From positions 1 through 11,944 of the forward strand of contig UQKY01000055.1 of NCBI GenBank assembly GCA_900541785.1: DNA of 11,944 bases. The letters are read 5' to 3'. Below the pieces are notes generated by a model. The model ran no database searches. It was not told the origin of the DNA and saw only the letters and a program-made list of their open reading frames with translations. Source of the DNA: an uncultured Collinsella sp. (GTDB lineage: Bacteria; Actinomycetota; Coriobacteriia; Coriobacteriales; Coriobacteriaceae). Below are positions 1-6,079 of this stretch, piece by piece. Position 1 is the stretch's first letter. Each line of letters starts with the position of its first letter. The position numbers and the translations under genes are program-made.

Positions 1-35
1 TGCGGCGTCAAGCAAACGGCACGCAGGAGCTCACC

Positions 36-1292
36 ATGCTCAACCATCTCAAACATCATTTTGGGTCCCGGCGCACCGGCGGTCACGGAGGCCTAGACAT
101 TGCACGACATATCGGCCCCGGGCTGCTCGTGACCGTCGGCTTTATCGATCCGGGCAACTGGGCCTCCAATATGGCCGCGGGCTCGCAGTTTGGCTACGCG
201 CTGCTGTGGATCGTCACGCTGTCCACGATCATGCTCATCGTGCTGCAGCACAACGCGGCGCACTTGGGCATCGCCACGGGCGCCTGCCTTGCCGAGGCCA
301 CGACACGCTTTCTCCCCCGCATCGTGGGACGCATGGTGCTCGCCAGCGCCTATCTCGCGACCATCGCCACCGCCATGGCCGAAGTCCTGGGTGGCGCGAT
401 TGCCCTTCAAATGCTCTTTGGGCTGCCCGTGCGCGCGGGCTGTGTCATCGTGGCGGCAGTATCGATGGCGATGCTCATGACGAGCTCCTACAAGCGCGCC
501 GAGCGATGGATCATCGCCTTCGTAGGCGTGGTAGGACTCTCGTTTTTGGCTGAGCTTACGCTGGTCAAGGTCGACTGGCCGCAGGCCGCCGCAAGCTGGA
601 TCACACCCAGTATGCCCACCGGCTCGGCCGCGATTATCGTAAGTGTCCTAGGCGCGGTCGTTATGCCCCACAACCTCTTCCTGCACTCCGAGGTCATCCA
701 ATCCATGCACTTCGAAGGCCAAGGCGAGCAGATTATCGAGGAACGTCTGCGCTACGAGCTCTTCGACACGCTCTTTTCGATGGGCGTGGGCTGGGCGATC
801 AACTCGGCCATGGTCATCCTGGCCGCAACGACCTTCTTTGCGCATGGCATTGTCGTAGACGACCTCGCCGTCGCAGCGAACACGCTCTCCCCCATTCTGG
901 GCCCGGCAAGCTCGACCATCTTTGCGGTGGCACTGCTGTTTGCGGGCATATCGAGTAGTGTGACGGCAGGCATGGCGGCAGGCACCATCACCGCGGGCAT
1001 GTTCGACGAGGAATACGACATCCACGACCGGCATTCCTCGATCGGAGTGGCGGCCTGTTTCGTCGGCGCAGTGACGGCGTGCCTGGTCGTCCCAAATCCT
1101 TTTGAAGGTCTCATCTGGAGTCAGGCACTGCTGTCGCTTCAGCTGCCGATTACGGTCTTTGTGCTCATACGGCTCACCAACTCAGCCCGCGTTATGGGCA
1201 AATACGCCAACTCGCGCCCGCTCAACGCGCTGCTCGTAGGAATCGGCGTCATCGTGACGATTCTCGACATCGTGCTGCTAACGGGGATGTAA
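36..1292 (+). CDS. mntH: NRAMP-family divalent metal (Mn2+/Fe2+) transporter, MntH-like
   Basis: This is a 418-residue polytopic membrane protein of the NRAMP family, which imports Mn2+ or Fe2+ with protons across the cytoplasmic membrane. The family's two metal-site motifs are present. DPGN in TM1 gives D38 and N41; in TM6, A207 and M210 are followed by PHN (MPHNLFLHS). These match the D, N, A and M ligands of characterised bacterial NRAMPs. The length fits the usual 400-450 residues and 11 or so membrane segments. The start at 36 is preceded by CAGGAG about six bases upstream. Only 35 bases precede it in the window, so its promoter and any metal-responsive operator cannot be judged. It converges with the rubredoxin gene. 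I see no convincing terminator on its own strand; the hairpin at 1371-1404 has its T-run on the opposite side. The family call is firm; Mn versus Fe preference is not readable here. Confidence 0.93.
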   Translation: MLNHLKHHFGSRRTGGHGGLDIARHIGPGLLVTVGFIDPGNWASNMAAGSQFGYALLWIVTLSTIMLIVLQHNAAHLGIATGACLAEATTRFLPRIVGRMVLASAYLATIATAMAEVLGGAIALQMLFGLPVRAGCVIVAAVSMAMLMTSSYKRAERWIIAFVGVVGLSFLAELTLVKVDWPQAAASWITPSMPTGSAAIIVSVLGAVVMPHNLFLHSEVIQSMHFEGQGEQIIEERLRYELFDTLFSMGVGWAINSAMVILAATTFFAHGIVVDDLAVAANTLSPILGPASSTIFAVALLFAGISSSVTAGMAAGTITAGMFDEEYDIHDRHSSIGVAACFVGAVTACLVVPNPFEGLIWSQALLSLQLPITVFVLIRLTNSARVMGKYANSRPLNALLVGIGVIVTILDIVLLTGM

Positions 1293-1362
1293 TTGGGATG
1301 ACGTGGCTGTCCAGATATAACGTCTCAATCTGCAACACGTAAGGCCGTTTTAAACCGTCAGA

Positions 1363-1404
1363 TAAATCAAAAGGGTCCCGGCCGAGAATTCGACCGGTAC
1401 CCTT
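1363..1404 (-). terminator. Rho-independent terminator of the rubredoxin gene
   Basis: The stem AAGGGTCCCGGCC pairs with GGTCGGTACCCTT-type sequence (left arm 1371-1383, right arm about 1391-1404), with two mismatches. On the minus strand the stem is followed by CCCTTTTGATTT. It lies about 40 bases past the rubredoxin stop codon. On the plus strand no T-run follows, so it is a weaker candidate for ending mntH transcription. Confidence 0.7.
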
Positions 1405-1444
1405 GGACAGAGCTATATGTTGCTGCAAGTTGTGTGTCTACGAG

Positions 1445-1588
1445 CTACTCCTCGACAAGCTCAAACTCATCGGGGCCGACGCCGCAGACCGGGCACACGT
1501 AGTCCTCGGGCAGCTCGGGCGTGTCGACCTCAACCTCGTAACCGCAAACGGTGCACACAAACTTATACGTCTTCTTCTCCTCAGCCAT
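1445..1588 (-). CDS. Short rubredoxin-like electron carrier (47 aa)
   Basis: This small gene encodes 47 residues with two CxxC knuckles, C12-x2-C15-G-Y and C32-P-x-C35-G, the ligand set for a single Fe(Cys)4 site. The ending GPDEFE matches the rubredoxin and rubrerythrin C-terminal pattern. It is shorter than classical rubredoxins of 52-54 residues because the loop between the knuckles is reduced, as in the rubredoxin domain of rubrerythrin. The start at 1588 is chosen for the GAGGAG Shine-Dalgarno sequence seven bases upstream. It probably carries single electrons in the cytoplasm. The flavin reductase-like gene lies just upstream on the same strand, 88 bp away, which suggests a flavoprotein-rubredoxin electron pair. 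It has its own promoter and terminator, so it can be expressed alone. Confidence 0.88.
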   Translation of the reverse strand: MAEEKKTYKFVCTVCGYEVEVDTPELPEDYVCPVCGVGPDEFELVEE

Positions 1589-1631
1589 GATGTTCTCCTC
1601 TCGAACGTGACTGCTGGTGTACTTACTTATT

Positions 1632-1659
1632 AGTATATATTCTCAATAATATAATGCAA
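1632..1659 (-). promoter_or_regulatory. Probable sigma-70-type promoter of the rubredoxin gene
   Basis: On the minus strand TTGCAT (1654-1659) and TATACT (1632-1637) are separated by 16 bp. They lie in a markedly AT-rich stretch (about 1620-1675) inside otherwise GC-rich sequence. The predicted start site lies about 35-40 bases before the rubredoxin start codon. Confidence 0.6.
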
Positions 1660-1676
1660 GTATTTTTAGAACATTT

Positions 1677-2180
1677 CTAGCCTTGATACGACGAGGCTTT
1701 GGGCGGCGTCTTGCCCTTTAGCACCTTGTGATAGTAGTCGTACGTCAGCGGCGTCTCGTCGCTCAGGCGCTCGGCATCCTCGACCTCGCCAATAAACAGC
1801 AGATGCGTGCCCACATCCACAGTGTCGATCAAACGGCAGCTAAACAGGGCCGCCGCGTGCTCAGGCACATAGGGCATGCCCAGAGCCGTCTCGCGGGTCT
1901 CGTATTTGGCAAACTTGTCATAATCGCTGCTGGTGCGGAACCCAAAGTTACCGATGTAGAGCATGTCGGCAGTCTGATCGATCACGGTCAGCGCGAACGC
2001 TTTGGCCGATGCGATGACGCCCGAGGTGACATTGTCCTTGTTCACGGCAACCGAAATACGCGGCGGCATGGACGTCACCTGCACCGCAGTGTTGATGACG
2101 CAGCCGGCGCGCAACCCGTCTGCCGCAGCGCTCACCACGTACAGACCGCTCGGCATGGTAAAGAACGCAGTTTTGTCCAT
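1677..2180 (-). CDS. Flavin reductase-like (FMN-binding) flavoprotein, flavoredoxin type
   Basis: The 167-residue protein fits the flavin reductase-like family, single-domain split-barrel proteins that bind FMN and pass electrons between NAD(P)H or a partner and an acceptor. Visible family features are the N-terminal SGLYVVSA, the central STSMPPRISVAV-like strand (residues 33-46), GTHLLFIGEVEDAE (124-137), and the C-terminal LTYDYYHKVLKGKTPPKA (145-162). That last segment is typical of the flavoredoxin half of high-molecular-weight rubredoxin. The frame stays open to 2372, but I chose 2180. GGGGAG precedes that ATG by about eight bases, homology begins there, and the upstream part runs through a terminator and a dispersed palindrome. 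The rubredoxin-like gene follows on the same strand. Substrate and partner are inferred only. Confidence 0.87.
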   Translation of the reverse strand: MDKTAFFTMPSGLYVVSAAADGLRAGCVINTAVQVTSMPPRISVAVNKDNVTSGVIASAKAFALTVIDQTADMLYIGNFGFRTSSDYDKFAKYETRETALGMPYVPEHAAALFSCRLIDTVDVGTHLLFIGEVEDAERLSDETPLTYDYYHKVLKGKTPPKASSYQG

Positions 2181-2231
2181 AACGATCACTCCCCTAGCTC
2201 GGGTTGGAACCTCATGAATGTATGTACCCAC

Positions 2232-2265
2232 AAAAAAGGCGGCACCCATAACGGACGCCGCCTTT
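2232..2265 (-). terminator. Rho-independent terminator downstream of smpB
   Basis: A perfect 9-bp stem, AAAGGCGGC (2235-2243) with GCCGCCTTT (2257-2265) and a 13-base loop, is followed on the minus strand by a run of six T. It most likely ends the TPR-smpB transcript. It is about 50 bases upstream of the flavin reductase start, so it also insulates that gene. Confidence 0.85.
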
Positions 2266-2307
2266 GAGACATATGTGTCAGAACAGTAAGAAAGATGAGA
2301 CGCCCGC

Positions 2308-2374
2308 AGTTGCGGTGAAATAGGGACTGAATAGCCCCTCAAACAGGCAAAACAGTCCGTATTCCACCGCAACT
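2308..2374 (-). repeat. 67-bp dispersed palindromic repeat, copy 1
   Basis: The arms are 22 bp (2308-2329 and 2353-2374), complementary at 20 of 22 positions, around a 23-base centre. The outer end reads AGTTGCGGTG on both strands. Read on the minus strand, it aligns without gaps to the element at 11617-11683, with about 57 of 67 positions identical including the centre. The copy sits 12 bases past the smpB stop codon and before the smpB terminator. It is too regular and too similar to its partner to be chance, but its class (REP-like, MITE-like or RNA-level element) is unknown. Confidence 0.85.
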
Positions 2375-2386
2375 TATACAGAGTGC

Positions 2387-2857
2387 CTAGCGGTTGCGTT
2401 CCTTAAGGGCGCGGTCGATCTCGCGTTGGACATCACGCTTGGCCATGTCCTCGCGCTTGTCGTAGAGCTTCTTGCCGCGACCCAGACCCAGCAGCAGCTT
2501 TACGCGGCCGTCGGTATTAAAGTAGAGCTCCAACGGAACCAGCGCATAACCACGGTTGCGAAGCTTGCCGTCAAGAAAGTCGATCTCCTTGCGGTGCAGC
2601 AGCAGACGACGCCGACGGTCGGGATCGCGATTCCACACGCCACCATGGCTATAAGGGTGGATATGCAGTCCGACGAGCCAGCACTCGCCGCCACGAATCA
2701 GCGCAAAAGTGTCAGTGATCTGACAGGCGCGCTCGCGAATCGACTTGACCTCGGTGCCGCTCAGCTCAATACCGCACTCAAACGTCTCATCGATAAAGTA
2801 CTCGTGATGTGCCGAGCGATTCTTGGAAATGAGTTTGCGCTCGCGCTTACTGGGCAT
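2387..2857 (-). CDS. smpB: SsrA (tmRNA)-binding protein SmpB
   Basis: SmpB is the partner of tmRNA in trans-translation. It places tmRNA in the A site of stalled ribosomes so that the nascent chain is tagged and the ribosome is freed. The 156-residue length is typical. Recognisable blocks are the N-terminal KNRSAHHEYFI, ELSGTEVKSIR, ITDTFALIRGGECWLVGLHI and HPYSHGG, the KKLYDKREDMAKRD segment, and the basic C-terminal tail EIDRALKERNR that enters the mRNA channel. The ATG at 2857 is chosen over longer frames because AAGGAGG lies six bases upstream and homology starts there. It overlaps the 3' end of the TPR gene by 11 bases, which indicates translational coupling in one transcript. No tmRNA (ssrA) gene was seen in the window. 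Confidence 0.96.
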   Translation of the reverse strand: MPSKRERKLISKNRSAHHEYFIDETFECGIELSGTEVKSIRERACQITDTFALIRGGECWLVGLHIHPYSHGGVWNRDPDRRRRLLLHRKEIDFLDGKLRNRGYALVPLELYFNTDGRVKLLLGLGRGKKLYDKREDMAKRDVQREIDRALKERNR

Positions 2858-3764
2858 CGCCGGCCTCCTTGGCTCCATCGGCGTTTGAGCCCGCAGTCTC
2901 GCGCTTTGCCTTGCGCTCGGCATTGAGCTCGGCATCGCTCTCGCGCACCAGTTTGATAATCGCCGCGCAGGCCTCCTCGCCCACCAAGTCGCGAGCACGC
3001 ACCGTCAGGCGCGTCGCCTCCTGCTTGTCGCCGTCGCTTGCAGCATCGGTCGCACACATGATCAGGCAGATGGCAATCTCGGCCGAAGGCGAGGTCGGCA
3101 CGCCTTGCAGGGCCAATTCACCCATCACGTGGTCGTCGCTCTCATCAGCGGCATCCGGATAGGTGGTATGGATCTTGTTGAGCAGGCGCGTCGTATGCGC
3201 ATCGTTGGGCGCCAGGCGCAGCGCCAGACGCGCGCAGCCCACGGCAGCCGAAACGTTCTCGGTCTCGGGCTCCAAGAAGTACTGACCTAGATTGGCGTAA
3301 GCGCGGGCGGCGCACTTGCCATCGCTTGCACGCTCCAGCACCGAGAACGAGAGCGATGCCCATTCCTGCTTGTCCTCGAGTGCACGGAACAGCTCGGCCA
3401 AATCCAAGCGATAGTTGCAGTTCATGGGGTCCCAACGCACAGCCTGCATCAGGGCATTACGAGCGCTTACATAATCCTGCTGGCGAATGTAGGCAAACGC
3501 CATGTCAGAGTACAGGCGGTCAAACGGCACCTCGACCTGCACGAGCTCGCGCGGATCCTTCTCCACGCGGCGATAGGCCAAGCGCTCAAACTTGCTATCG
3601 AAGCTAAAGTATTGACGCTTCTCCTCCGTCTTGCACTCAGCATCAATATACTCCTCGGCGAGCTCCACCAGACGCTCCAGCAGCGGCGTCGCCGTAGCCA
3701 GGTCGCCCTGCGCCAGATAGTTCTCGGCATACGTGATGTCTTGCAAGCTGATGGGCAGATCCAT
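2847..3764 (-). CDS. Tetratricopeptide-repeat (TPR) protein of unknown function
   Basis: This is a 305-residue soluble protein without a signal peptide or membrane segment. It consists mainly of helical pairs resembling TPR units, best seen around residues 10-40 (ENYLAQGDLATATPLLERL), 84-117 (SDMAFAYIRQQDYVSARNALMQAVRWDP) and 153-187 (ARAYANLGQYF through ALRLAPND). The last 30 residues are charged and low in complexity. TPR proteins act as protein-binding scaffolds; no catalytic motif is visible. The start at 3764 follows GAGGAG by five bases. Its 3' end contains the smpB ribosome-binding site, so the two genes are almost certainly an operon. That suggests, but does not show, a role near translation or ribosome rescue. 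Confidence 0.85.
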   Translation of the reverse strand: MDLPISLQDITYAENYLAQGDLATATPLLERLVELAEEYIDAECKTEEKRQYFSFDSKFERLAYRRVEKDPRELVQVEVPFDRLYSDMAFAYIRQQDYVSARNALMQAVRWDPMNCNYRLDLAELFRALEDKQEWASLSFSVLERASDGKCAARAYANLGQYFLEPETENVSAAVGCARLALRLAPNDAHTTRLLNKIHTTYPDAADESDDHVMGELALQGVPTSPSAEIAICLIMCATDAASDGDKQEATRLTVRARDLVGEEACAAIIKLVRESDAELNAERKAKRETAGSNADGAKEAGDAQ

Positions 3765-3820
3765 GACAACTCCTCGGTCCAGGCGGCAGACTCAACGCGC
3801 CTTAAACATCGGTCAATACA

Positions 3821-3849
3821 CAAAACCCGGGTCTCTTGCGAGGCCCGGG
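3821..3849 (-). terminator. Terminator of the tRNA-Gln/tRNA-Glu transcript
   Basis: On the minus strand CCCGGGCCTC, GCAA loop, GAGACCCGGG forms a 10-position stem with one mismatch and a GNRA tetraloop. It is followed by TTTTG. It begins about ten bases past the CCA end of tRNA-Glu. Confidence 0.85.
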
Positions 3850-3859
3850 CGTTCAATTT

Positions 3860-3936
3860 TGGTAGCCCGTACCAGATTCGAACTGGTGATCTCCGCCTTG
3901 AGAGGGCGGCGTCCTAAACCGCTAGACGAACGGGCC
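3860..3936 (-). tRNA. tRNA-Glu (anticodon CTC)
   Basis: This is a 77-base cloverleaf including encoded CCA. The acceptor stem is GGCCCGT with ACGGGCT (first pair G-T). The anticodon stem CCGCC/GGCGG holds loop CTCTCAA, giving anticodon CTC, which reads GAG. The T arm is CCAGTTCGAATCTGG with the standard TTCGAAT loop. The identity follows from the anticodon. It lies 17 bases after tRNA-Gln on the same strand. Confidence 0.96.
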
Positions 3937-3953
3937 ATATGTAGCAAATGCAA

Positions 3954-4027
3954 TGGCTGGGATGGAGGGAGTCGAACCCCCATTGACGGAACCAGAATCC
4001 GCTGTCCTGCCATTAGACGACATCCCA
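3954..4027 (-). tRNA. tRNA-Gln (anticodon CTG)
   Basis: This is a 74-base cloverleaf with encoded CCA. The acceptor stem is TGGGATG with CATCCCA, discriminator G. The anticodon arm GCGGA-TTCTGGT-TCCGT gives anticodon CTG, which reads CAG. The T arm is GGGGGTTCGACTCCCTC, with the T-loop TTCGACT. The first base T and discriminator G agree with bacterial tRNA-Gln. It is first in a two-tRNA transcript. Confidence 0.96.
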
Positions 4028-4071
4028 ATGACTGCATCGCTGCGCTCGGCTGTGCCTTTGCGCAAGAAAGA

Positions 4072-4100
4072 AATATACGGGAAGTCTCGCCGTGACGCAA
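4072..4100 (-). promoter_or_regulatory. Promoter of the tRNA-Gln/tRNA-Glu unit
   Basis: On the minus strand TTGCGT (4095-4100) and TATATT (4072-4077) are separated by 17 bp. The predicted start lies some 35-40 bases before the 5' end of tRNA-Gln. Confidence 0.65.
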
Positions 4101-4303
4101 GCCCCAATTTTGACTTTTTTGAAATTCAGTCAAATTGGCCTAATTTAGTCCAACCCGTGAAGGACCTGTGAAGCCAACCGCTGTACACGAAGGGCAAAAC
4201 GCCGCGAGCGGTAGCCGTCAACCGTTGGCAGATTCTACCGCGAAAACGATAGCACCAGGCAACACAATCGAAGTATCAATGATCACGTAGATATCGAGGC
4301 GCC

Positions 4304-4714
4304 ATGGACGAAGAGCTTGATTACCTATGGGAGACCCTGGGCCTCGAGATCACTGCCGACCTTTGGCCCGAACGGGACAAAATCCATCCCACACTGCGCC
4401 CCGCCATTACTGTGGTGCAGGCAAAATACCGCCGTGCATCCTTTTTGATCATGCGGATGTCATGGCACGCGGGACTCCCCGACCTTAAGCGAATCCAGGC
4501 AAGCCTCGTCGAGTTGTCCGGTATGCCGACCGTCATATCCGAGGCACACCTGGAGCAGCGCCAGCGCGAGCGACTGCAACAGCAGCGGATTCCCTTTATC
4601 TGCCCTGGCGTTCAGGCATATCTGCCCTTTATGGACGAGGAGTACTGGAGCGGCAAGCCCAACAAACACGTAAAGGTCTACGATCCGCACGAATGGGCAC
4701 AGCTGGCGGACTGA
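4304..4714 (+). CDS. Small protein of unknown function with an IPFICPGVQAYLPF motif
   Basis: This 136-residue soluble protein has no signal peptide or membrane segment. I do not recognise a defined function. The best landmark is residues 83-111, a basic, Q- and R-rich helix (RQRERLQQQ) followed by IPFICPGVQAYLPF. From memory, a very similar segment (IPFIVPG-Q-YLP) closes the N-terminal domain of a family of MarR-like winged-helix proteins of about 230-250 residues. Those continue into a DNA-binding domain, which this protein lacks; it ends about 25 residues later. It may be a stand-alone version or remnant of that domain. The start is supported by GAGG six bases upstream and by the open frame. 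It is the only + strand gene after mntH, transcribed away from the tRNA pair, and the palindromic array begins 20 bases after its stop. Confidence 0.7.
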   Translation: MDEELDYLWETLGLEITADLWPERDKIHPTLRPAITVVQAKYRRASFLIMRMSWHAGLPDLKRIQASLVELSGMPTVISEAHLEQRQRERLQQQRIPFICPGVQAYLPFMDEEYWSGKPNKHVKVYDPHEWAQLAD

Positions 4715-4733
4715 CTGGGGCAGGCCCGCCGGC

Positions 4734-4903
4734 GGAAAGTGCGTCCCAGATTTCAAGCTCAAACTGGCCCCTACTTTCCCGTCGAGCCCTCAACCGGAAA
4801 CCGTGTCCCGCAATCGAAGCTCAGAATGGGACGTGCTTTCCGCAACCGGCCACTTTGGGAAAGTGCATCCCATTCTGGAAGCGAATTCCGGGTCGTACTT
4901 TCC
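4734..4903. repeat. Array of three palindromic 46-bp units, 62-bp period
   Basis: Three units of exactly 46 bp lie at 4734-4779, 4796-4841 and 4858-4903, separated by two 16-bp spacers of unrelated sequence. Each begins GGAAA and ends CTTTCC, and each is an imperfect inverted repeat with inner TCCC and GGG blocks. The second half of unit 2 and the first half of unit 3 also pair with each other (TCCCATTCTG in unit 3 against CAGAATGGGA in unit 2; 17 of 20 positions over the arms). The array fills the gap between the 4304 gene and the ArsC-like gene, ending 8 bases past the latter's stop. No believable coding sequence is seen here. Confidence 0.85.
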
Positions 4904-4910
4904 GCAGCCG

Positions 4911-5270
4911 CTACAGCAACGCCTCGGCCCAAGCCGCTTCCCTAAAGCCGGGAATCGCAAAGTCGTCGCCCACCAGCAGCGGACGCTTGACCAGCATGCC
5001 GTCGGTCGCCAGCAGCTCGTAGCACTCCCGATCCGTCATGCCCGCATCCAGACGCGCCTTCAGGCCCAGCTCTCGATATTTCATGCCCGACGAATTAAAG
5101 AAACGCCGCACCGGCAGCCCCGAACGAGCAATCCAGGTCGCAAGCTCATCAGCCGTGGGATTGTCCAAAACGATATCGCGGTCGATATACTCAACCCCAT
5201 GTTCGTCCAGCCATGCCTTGGCCTTCTTACAGGTCGAGCACTTGGGATATTCAACAAACAGTACGGTCAT
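4911..5270 (-). CDS. ArsC/Spx-family thioredoxin-fold protein (arsenate reductase family)
   Basis: The 119-residue protein belongs to the ArsC/Spx/YffB family: a thioredoxin fold with an inserted helical domain. The N-terminal strand is followed by C11-S-T-C14-K-K-A, the redox CxxC found in many Gram-positive members, and later by KRPLLV (R96), the family's anion-binding or structural arginine region. Arsenate reductase activity should not be assumed, because most members of this length outside ars operons are uncharacterised and no arsR or arsB neighbour is present. The protein also lacks any clear resemblance to the RNA-polymerase contact region that would mark it as Spx. The start at 5270 has AGGAAA upstream; a longer TTG-initiated frame to 5354 adds unrelated sequence. 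It is downstream of the VanZ-like gene by 122 bp and could be monocistronic. Confidence 0.85.
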   Translation of the reverse strand: MTVLFVEYPKCSTCKKAKAWLDEHGVEYIDRDIVLDNPTADELATWIARSGLPVRRFFNSSGMKYRELGLKARLDAGMTDRECYELLATDGMLVKRPLLVGDDFAIPGFREAAWAEALL

Positions 5271-5392
5271 GGGATTTCCTTTCTTAGAGAAAACAGGTGT
5301 CTGGAAAACTGCACATCGACGACCACTCGCGATTGCAGCCGTTATTGTAGTCAATGTCGAAGCATAGGCAGTCGCGATGTCTCGTCTTAAGG

Positions 5393-5974
5393 CTAGCGCC
5401 TCGCATGGGCGCCGATCGGCCGAGTCGCATGGCGCACCAACGCCGCTGCCAGCAATACCAACAGCATGGCGGTGACATAGCCCGCAGCATCGAATCCTAA
5501 ATCGATAACGTCGAAATGCCTGCCGGGAACAAAGATCTTATGTACCTGATCGCCAACGGAGCAGGCGGCGCAAAAGAGCAATACGGGCACGCAACGGGAG
5601 CATACGCTCCACGGACGCCTGGAAAGGCAAACCACGACCACGGAGGCGAATAATCCGACGAAGAAAAACTCTACGGTATGGGCAACGCGACGGACGTTTG
5701 TGCCCACCCACATGCGAATGGAAGCAAGTCGGCCAGACCGGACATTCGAGGCAGCCGAATCGGCGCCCCCGGTCATTCCGTTCTCTGTCTGGGCTTCACC
5801 CGTGGCATCAGCAGCCTGAACGCCCGTAGCCTGACCCTCCACCACACGCGCGGTGGACTCGCTCAGCAACGACGTCTCCACCGCATTTTGCTCCGTCAGC
5901 ACCCAGATGCCCGCCAGCGTTGCAACGAACAGAACAATCGCGGTCCATCCGATTATTTGTTTTACGCGCGCCAA
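5393..5974 (-). CDS. VanZ-family membrane protein
   Basis: This 193-residue protein has a VanZ-like domain, a family named for teicoplanin-resistance protein VanZ whose members are mostly of unknown role at the cell envelope. Residues 7-27 form the first membrane segment. An unusually long polar linker rich in Ala, Gly, Glu and Thr (about 30-85) follows. The domain core shows RRVAHTVEFFFVG (95-107), DQVHKIFVPGR (142-152) and D155-x2-D158-x3-D162, with further hydrophobic segments at about 103-117, 128-140 and 164-180. The start codon is TTG at 5974: AGGAGG stands seven bases before it and no ATG is available in frame nearby. A vancomycin or teicoplanin role cannot be claimed, as no other van gene is present. 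Its neighbours are a serine recombinase upstream and the ArsC-like gene downstream, so this looks like an accessory patch. Confidence 0.85.
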   Translation of the reverse strand: MARVKQIIGWTAIVLFVATLAGIWVLTEQNAVETSLLSESTARVVEGQATGVQAADATGEAQTENGMTGGADSAASNVRSGRLASIRMWVGTNVRRVAHTVEFFFVGLFASVVVVCLSRRPWSVCSRCVPVLLFCAACSVGDQVHKIFVPGRHFDVIDLGFDAAGYVTAMLLVLLAAALVRHATRPIGAHARR

Positions 5975-6079
5975 GGGCCAACCTCCTTTTTTTGAATATC
6001 AGCGAGTGTAGCCCCAAATGGCATCGTCACCGTATCAAAATTTGAATCGCAACAGGAAGCGACAAAGCGACGCAAACCC

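Noticed and set aside
1620..1675. Fur or PerR box in the AT-rich rubredoxin promoter
   Set aside because: The stretch is AT-rich and partly symmetric, but I could not match a recognised operator with enough positions to support it.
2181..2372. Longer N-terminus for the flavin reductase gene (open frame to 2372)
   Set aside because: It would translate through the smpB terminator and the 67-bp palindrome, has no family resemblance, and the ATG at 2180 has a good ribosome-binding site.
4734..4903. CRISPR array
   Set aside because: Only three units, which are divergent, long and palindromic with 16-bp spacers, and no cas genes nearby. The pattern is that of a palindromic intergenic repeat.
4693..5022. 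Open frames across the palindromic array
   Set aside because: They overlap the array and the antisense of the ArsC-like gene, lack ribosome-binding sites and give no recognisable protein.
4911..5270. Arsenic-resistance operon
   Set aside because: No arsR, arsB or acr3 neighbour; single ArsC/Spx-type genes are common and mostly of unknown role.
5393..5974. Glycopeptide-resistance cluster because of the VanZ-like gene
   Set aside because: No vanA, vanH, vanX, vanR or vanS relatives are present, and VanZ-family proteins are widespread outside resistance clusters.
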